DNA of 64,000 bases from Streptomyces sindenensis. GTDB lineage: Bacteria > Actinomycetota > Actinomycetes > Streptomycetales > Streptomycetaceae. Below the pieces are notes generated by a model. That model saw nothing but the letters and a program-made list of their open reading frames with translations, ran no database searches and was not told where the DNA came from. Below, in pieces: positions 59,631-64,000 of this stretch; position 1 is the first letter of the stretch; every line of letters begins with the position of its first letter. Where the stretch lies: positions 1 to 64,000 of the forward strand of contig NZ_BMSG01000028.1 in NCBI RefSeq assembly GCF_014649035.1, written 5' to 3'. Both the position numbers and the translations under genes were made by a program.

Positions 59631-59939
59631 GACGATCCCCCGGGAGCCGTTCAACCGGTGCGCGACGCTCGCGCACCGGGGCGTCGTGCATCGTAATCCA
59701 GCCACCGTTCACCCGTCCGTCGGCAGGATCACCCGTACGGCTCGAAGCATCATATTTTCTTTTTGCAACCCCCCTTATGCAGGACGAACCCTGACGAATC
59801 GCCACATCCTCTGCACCAGTAGCGTCACGAATCGCCTGCGAGCCGACTATCTACTTGGCGCGCTATCCGCATCATGGACGACCATAGGGATACGAAAGAG
59901 ATGCGGAACGCCACAGAACCGCGGTGAGAGGAGGCGTCC
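59631..59939. other. 309-bp divergent promoter region
   Basis: Between DUF5685 and the SepF-like gene. An AT-rich stretch near 59750-59770 (ATCATATTTTCTTTTTGCAA) is unusual for this genome and probably marks a promoter. GAGAGGAGG precedes the SepF-like ATG. Confidence 0.4.
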
Positions 59940-60383
59940 ATGGGATCGGTGCGCAAGGCGAGTGCCTGGCTGGGCCTCGTGGAGGACAACGACGAGCGGT
60001 ACTACGACGACGAGTACAACGAGGGCTCGGAGACCGGTACGGGCAACCAGGCCTGGGTCACCGACCCGCGGGTGCAGGTGGCCGCCGAGGCGGCCGAGGA
60101 GCGGGACCGCCGGATCGCGACGGTGACCCCGGACAGCTTCCGGGACGCCCGGGCCATCGGCGAGCTGTTCCGGGACGGCGTCCCGGTGATCGTCAACCTC
60201 ACGGCCATGGACCCCGCCGACGCCAAGCGCGTGGTGGACTTCGCCGCCGGGCTGATCTTCGGTCTGCGCGGCTCGATCGACCGGGTGGCCACCCGGGTCT
60301 TCCTGCTCTCCCCCGCCGACACCCAGGTGGTGGCGGGCGAAGCCGCCGGCCGGAAGACCGACGGCTTCTTCAACCAGAGCTGA
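59940..60383 (+). CDS. sepF: SepF-family cell-division protein (paralogue outside the dcw cluster)
   Basis: Cytoplasmic protein of 147 residues that, in its family, binds FtsZ and tethers it to the membrane. The N-terminus (GSVRKASAWLGLVEDNDERY) is a short amphipathic membrane hook, followed by an acidic Tyr/Asp-rich linker. The C-terminal SepF core covers about residues 60-147, with VPVIVNLTAMDPADAKRVVDFAAGLIFGL and the glycine ridge. It is not near ftsZ. Streptomyces carry extra SepF-like genes (SflA/SflB), and this is likely one of them. ATG 59940 has GAGGAGG. Confidence 0.88.
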   Translation: MGSVRKASAWLGLVEDNDERYYDDEYNEGSETGTGNQAWVTDPRVQVAAEAAEERDRRIATVTPDSFRDARAIGELFRDGVPVIVNLTAMDPADAKRVVDFAAGLIFGLRGSIDRVATRVFLLSPADTQVVAGEAAGRKTDGFFNQS

Positions 60384-60450
60384 GCAGGGCGCTCGCCGGA
60401 AAGATCCGGTCAACGCCGCCGGCCGGCGTGTGCGTCACGGCGCACCTCCG

Positions 60451-61671
60451 TCACCGGAAGGCGTCGAGACCGGTGAGCGCCTTGCCCAGTACCAGTTGGT
60501 GCATCTCCACGGTGCCCTCGTAGGTGAGCACCGACTCCAGGTTCGTCGCGTGCCGCATGACCGGGTACTCCAGCGAGATTCCGTTGGCCCCGAGGATCGT
60601 GCGCGAGGTGCGGCAGATCTCGATCGCCTCCCGCACGTTGTTGAGCTTGCCGAAACTGACCTGCTCGGGGCGGAGCTGTCCCGCGTCCATGCGCCTCCCC
60701 AGGTGGTGGGCGAGCAGGACGCCCTTGTGCAGCTCCAGGGCCATGTCCGCCAGCTTGGCCTGGGTGAGCTGGAAGCCGCCGATCGGGCGGCCGAACTGCT
60801 CCCGGCTTTGCGCGTAGTCGAGGGCCGACTCGAAGCTGGCCCGCGCCGCCCCCATGGACCCCCAGACGATGCCGTAGCGCGCATGGCTCAGACAGCTGAG
60901 CGGGCCGCGCAGCCCCTTCGCGTCCGGCAGCACCGCGTCGGCCGGCAGCCGCACCTCGTCCATGACCAGCTCACTGGTGACCGAGGCGCGCAGCGACCAC
61001 TTGTGGTGGATCTCCGGGGCGGCGAAGCCGGGGGCGTCGGTCGGCACGACGAAGCCCCGGATGCCCCGGCCGTCCTCGCCCTCGTCGGTCTGCGCCCAGA
61101 CGACCGCGACCCCGGCGACCGAGCCGTTGGTGATCCACATCTTGCGGCCGGTGAGGACCCAGTCCTCGCCGTCGCGCTTGGCGTACGTCCGCATCCCGGC
61201 CGGGTCGGAGCCGTGGTCGGGCTCGGTCAGGCCGAAGCAGCCGATGATCTCGCCCGCCGCCATGCCCGGCAGCCACCGCTGCTTCTGCTCCTCGGAGCCG
61301 AAGCGGTGGATCGCGTACATGGCGAGCGACCCCTGTACGGAGACGAGCGAGCGGATCCCGGAGTCGGCGGCCTCCAGCTCCAGGCAGGCCAGCCCGTACT
61401 GCACCGCGCTCGCCCCGGCGCAGCCGTAGCCGTCCAGGGACATGCCGAGCGCGCCCAGGGCGCCGAGTTCGCGGGCCAGCTCACGGATGCCGGGCAGTTC
61501 GCCCTTCTCGTACCACTCGGCGATGTGCGGCAGGACGCGGTCGGTGGCCCAGGTGCGGACGGTGTCGCGGATCGCGAGGTCGTCCGGGCCGAGCAGGTCG
61601 TCGATGCCGAGGGGGTCGGCGGCGTCGAACGGCGGGAGCTTCGACGGCTTCGCGGACGCGGTGCTGGACAT
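60451..61671 (-). CDS. Acyl-CoA dehydrogenase, glutaryl-CoA dehydrogenase-like
   Basis: FAD enzyme of 406 residues. GCFGLTEPDHGSDPAGM is the GcdH-type loop, then KMWITNGSVAGVAVVWAQTD, RYGIVWGSMGAARASFESAL, EQFGRPIGGFQLTQAKLADM, GANGISLEYPVMRHATNLESV and the catalytic Glu in LTYEGTVEMHQLVLG. The Arg/Glu arrangement fits glutaryl-CoA dehydrogenation and decarboxylation to crotonyl-CoA (lysine/tryptophan breakdown). The operator AACTAGCAGTGGTAGTC lies 62 bp upstream, related to that of the acyl-CoA dehydrogenase at 9357. ATG 61671. Confidence 0.9.
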   Translation of the reverse strand: MSSTASAKPSKLPPFDAADPLGIDDLLGPDDLAIRDTVRTWATDRVLPHIAEWYEKGELPGIRELARELGALGALGMSLDGYGCAGASAVQYGLACLELEAADSGIRSLVSVQGSLAMYAIHRFGSEEQKQRWLPGMAAGEIIGCFGLTEPDHGSDPAGMRTYAKRDGEDWVLTGRKMWITNGSVAGVAVVWAQTDEGEDGRGIRGFVVPTDAPGFAAPEIHHKWSLRASVTSELVMDEVRLPADAVLPDAKGLRGPLSCLSHARYGIVWGSMGAARASFESALDYAQSREQFGRPIGGFQLTQAKLADMALELHKGVLLAHHLGRRMDAGQLRPEQVSFGKLNNVREAIEICRTSRTILGANGISLEYPVMRHATNLESVLTYEGTVEMHQLVLGKALTGLDAFR

Positions 61672-61732
61672 GAGGGTGCCTCCGGCGGCTCGCACGGTGC
61701 TCGGAGGGACCGGGAGACGCCCGCCCTCCGAA

Positions 61733-61749
61733 AACTAGCAGTGGTAGTC
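61733..61749. promoter_or_regulatory. Palindromic operator upstream of the GcdH-like gene
   Basis: AACTAGCAGTGGTAGTC, arms complementary at 6 of 8. It belongs with 10539-10555 and 16721-16737. The shared core is AACTAGCA on one arm. Confidence 0.55.
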
Positions 61750-61773
61750 AGGGCGTCGTGCTGACGTTACGGG

Positions 61774-63495
61774 TCAGCGTGCCGCTCGTCCAGAGCCGGC
61801 CGCCTCGGCCGGTTCGCGGCGCGCGGGCAGCACCGGGCGCGGGACCGGCCGGTTCCGCGCAGCCGGGCGGACGGCCTCGGCCACCTCGGCCGCGTCGACC
61901 GGCTCGGGCAGTCCGGCCGGCTCGGCTTCGCTCCGGCGGCAGGGCTCCTTCGGCGGGCACTCCATGGCCTTCGGCAGCCGCAGCGCGGCCAGCGCCCCGA
62001 GCAGCAGCAGCCCGGCACTGACGAAGAGCGTGATGTGGAGGCCGCCGATGAAGGCGTGCCGGGCCGTGGTGCGCAGCAGATCGCCCATCGGACCGCCGAG
62101 CTGCGCGGCGACCTGGTAGGCCTCGCCCAGCGAGTGGGAGGCCTCGGCCCCGGCGCGGGCGGGGACGCCCTGCTCCCGGAGAGAGGCGAGGCCGGGGGCG
62201 TAGGCGGCGTTCATGACACTGCCGAGCAGCGCGATGCCGAGACCGGCGCCCAGCTGGTAGGAGGTCTCGCCGATCGCCGCCGCGCCGCCCGCCCGCTCCG
62301 GCGGGGCGTCGCTGAGCATCGACTCGTACGCGCCGAAGAGCGTGGTCTGCAGTCCGAAGCCGAGCAGGACGAAGGCGCAGGTCAGCAAGGCCGGCCGGTC
62401 GTGCTGGCCCATCGCGGTGAGCACCAGCACCGAGGAGGCGGTGAGGACGAAGCCCCAGCCGACCATGCGCCGGGGGCCGAACCGGCGCAGGGTGTACGAG
62501 CCGGTGGCGCCCGCGGCCATCGCCGCGAAGGTCAGCGGCAACAGGCGCAGTCCGGTCTCCAGCGGGGTGAGCCCCAGCACCAGCTGGAGGTACTGGACGG
62601 CGATCAGCTGGAGGCCGACGAGCGCCAGCATGGCGAGGACGATGCAGCCGACGGCGGTGGAGAAGGCCGGGCGGGCGAACATCGAGACGTCGATCAGCGG
62701 ATGCCTGCGGCGCTTCTGCCGCCGGACGAAGAGGATCAGGAGGGCGAGGCCCAGGGCCAGCGGGCCGAGCGCGACCGGGTCCAGGAGCCCCGCCCCGCCG
62801 CCCAGGCGCTTGACGCCCAGGACGAGGCCGAGCACCCCGGCCGCGGCCATCAGCGCGCCCAGCACATCCCACGGACCGTCTTCGCCGCCACGCGATTCGG
62901 GCAGCAGCCAGCGGCCGAGCGGCAGGATCACGGCCATCAGCGGAATGTTGATCAGGAAGACCGAGCCCCACCAGAAGTGTTCGACCAGGAAGCCGCCGAC
63001 GACCGGACCGGTGGCGGCGCCCACTGCGGCGACCGCGGTCCACACCCCGATGGCGAGCGCCCGCTCCCGGCGGTCGGGGAAGACCTGGCGCAGGATCGAC
63101 AGCGTGGCGGGCATGATCATCGCGCCCCCGACGCCGAGGAGGGCGCGGGCCGCTATCAGGACACCGGAGGTATCAGCCGTCGCGGCGAGCACGGAGGCGG
63201 CGCCGAACAGCGCGTAACCGGTCAGGAGCACGCGCCGTCGGCCGATCCGGTCACCCAGCGTGCCGAAGAGGATGAGCAGTGAGGCGCAGACGAGGGGGTA
63301 GGCGTCGACGATCCACAGGAGGGCCGTGCCGCTCGGGCGCAGGTCCTCGGTGAGGGAGGGAACCGCGACATGGAGCACGGTCGCGTCGAGGGCGACGACC
63401 AGAAGACTGAGACAGAGGACGACGAGGACGACCCAGCGATTGGCGTCGTCGGCGGCTTTGCGCAGCCGGACTCCGGCCGTGGTCGTCCCGGACAT
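61774..63495 (-). CDS. DHA2-family MFS drug exporter (14 TMS)
   Basis: Membrane antiporter of 573 residues (EmrB/QacA type). Motif A LFGTLGDRIGRRRVLLTGY, motif C GPVVGGFLVEHFWWGSVFLIN and DATVLHVAVPSLTEDL in helix 1 with the membrane Asp place it in DHA2. About 14 helices, ending in a Glu/Arg/Pro-rich cytoplasmic tail. Start ATG 63495. Expected to expel toxic cations or antibiotics; the substrate is unknown. No adjacent TetR or MarR partner is in view. Confidence 0.9.
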   Translation of the reverse strand: MSGTTTAGVRLRKAADDANRWVVLVVLCLSLLVVALDATVLHVAVPSLTEDLRPSGTALLWIVDAYPLVCASLLILFGTLGDRIGRRRVLLTGYALFGAASVLAATADTSGVLIAARALLGVGGAMIMPATLSILRQVFPDRRERALAIGVWTAVAAVGAATGPVVGGFLVEHFWWGSVFLINIPLMAVILPLGRWLLPESRGGEDGPWDVLGALMAAAGVLGLVLGVKRLGGGAGLLDPVALGPLALGLALLILFVRRQKRRRHPLIDVSMFARPAFSTAVGCIVLAMLALVGLQLIAVQYLQLVLGLTPLETGLRLLPLTFAAMAAGATGSYTLRRFGPRRMVGWGFVLTASSVLVLTAMGQHDRPALLTCAFVLLGFGLQTTLFGAYESMLSDAPPERAGGAAAIGETSYQLGAGLGIALLGSVMNAAYAPGLASLREQGVPARAGAEASHSLGEAYQVAAQLGGPMGDLLRTTARHAFIGGLHITLFVSAGLLLLGALAALRLPKAMECPPKEPCRRSEAEPAGLPEPVDAAEVAEAVRPAARNRPVPRPVLPARREPAEAAGSGRAAR

Positions 63496-64000
63496 CTACG
63501 TACCTCCCGATGAGTCCCTCGCACTCGGCGGACCGACGGTGACGTGTGAGGTGCGCGCCCCTCGGGCCCGGCATCGACGGGCGAGTGATTCGCCAGCGTA
63601 CGCGAGTTCGGGGTGGTCACACGTGGTCCACGTCATACCCCGGTCCGCCGCACAGTGTGGCGTACGCCATCCCGCGCCCGGTCGGAGGCCCCGTCGGAGG
63701 ACCGACGGGCCGGCGGGGCCGCGGGCGGCCGGCGGGGGGCGGCGGGGCGGTGCGCGGCTCCCCCGAATGGCCGGATCAATTGCCGCGGATTTTGGTGCAC
63801 CCCATTTCCCGAGAGATCAAACACGCTTACGAACGGAACCCGTGGGCTATTGGGGCCAAGATCACGAGGATTCTTCTCGGCGCCCGGAAAAGACGCCGTC
63901 CCGAGACAAAGTCCACATCACATCGTCATCACAAAGCGGCCGGATTGGCCTGCTCGCACGCTCACTCGCTGTAACGTCGATTGGGTGCGTACCGACATCT
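63496..64000. other. 505-bp region at the window end, no gene recognised
   Basis: GC drops between about 63770 and 63960 compared with surroundings, as expected for a promoter region or transferred DNA. Frames such as 63546-63974 are not supported. The next gene, if any, starts beyond the window. Confidence 0.35.

Noticed and set aside
63546..63974. Plus-strand frame of 142 codons near the window end
   Set aside because: Crosses a GC drop, has no recognisable protein features and no ribosome-binding site.

Overview
The window is high-GC actinobacterial chromosome and almost certainly Streptomyces. Codon third positions are strongly G/C, GTG starts are common, and the gene set is typical of the genus: secreted streptogrisin-type proteases, a bacterial phospholipase A2, a GDSL lipase, an AA10 LPMO with a sortase tail, DUF5685, a SepF-family protein, an FxSxx-COOH cassette and many TetR regulators. 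From memory, the order soxR - hmgA - GDSL lipase - LPMO/lipase - SepF-like resembles the S. coelicolor SCO1697-SCO1750 neighbourhood. I could not check this.

Layout. 0-1.4 kb: the end of one insertion sequence, then a decayed IS5-type element that carries a methyltransferase as an apparent passenger. 1.4-12 kb: lipid-type catabolism and its TetR switches (SDR-AMP ligase-TetR; MaoC with TetR; acyl-CoA dehydrogenase with divergent TetR), plus NamZ (peptidoglycan exo-muramidase), SoxR and a YiaA/B-type membrane protein. 12-19 kb: EamA exporter, polyphosphate kinase 2, Zn alcohol dehydrogenase, aldehyde dehydrogenase, a DinB-like protein and an orphan sugar-ABC ATPase. 19-30 kb: MFS and CitMHS transporters, a molybdopterin oxidoreductase, homogentisate dioxygenase next to a hexanucleotide repeat, a UTRA-type GntR, a lone type ISP C-terminal protein and a CoA-transferase. 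30-40 kb: GDSL lipase, AAA ATPase, GntR, GNAT and DUF402 proteins, a methyltransferase-NUDIX-VOC fusion, and a tctCBA tricarboxylate transporter divergent from a response regulator. 40-45 kb: a run of secreted proteins (LPMO, lipase, phospholipase A2, serine protease). 46-54 kb: a complete FxSxx-COOH cassette, fxsA-B-C-T. 54.5-56 kb: a convergent SLATT/SLOG pair. 56-64 kb: a second streptogrisin-like protease, DUF1684, a Cys-rich DUF5685 protein, a SepF-like protein, a GcdH-type dehydrogenase and a DHA2 drug exporter.

Main points of interest. (1) The fxs cassette encodes a short precursor ending in FNSAL, a radical SAM/SPASM maturase without an intact HExxH, a TIR-like protein, and a 1311-residue ATPase-TIR-NB-ARC-TPR protein built like an immune or conflict sensor. 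A SLATT/SLOG gene pair lies directly beside it. (2) Three families of palindromic operator recur at catabolic promoters and tie local TetR genes to near and distant targets, including a three-site AACTAGCAnTGCTAGTT set. (3) One ORF fuses three domains: methyltransferase, NUDIX and VOC. (4) The decayed IS has a methyltransferase cassette bounded by a 12-bp direct repeat. No rRNA, tRNA or CRISPR array was recognised.
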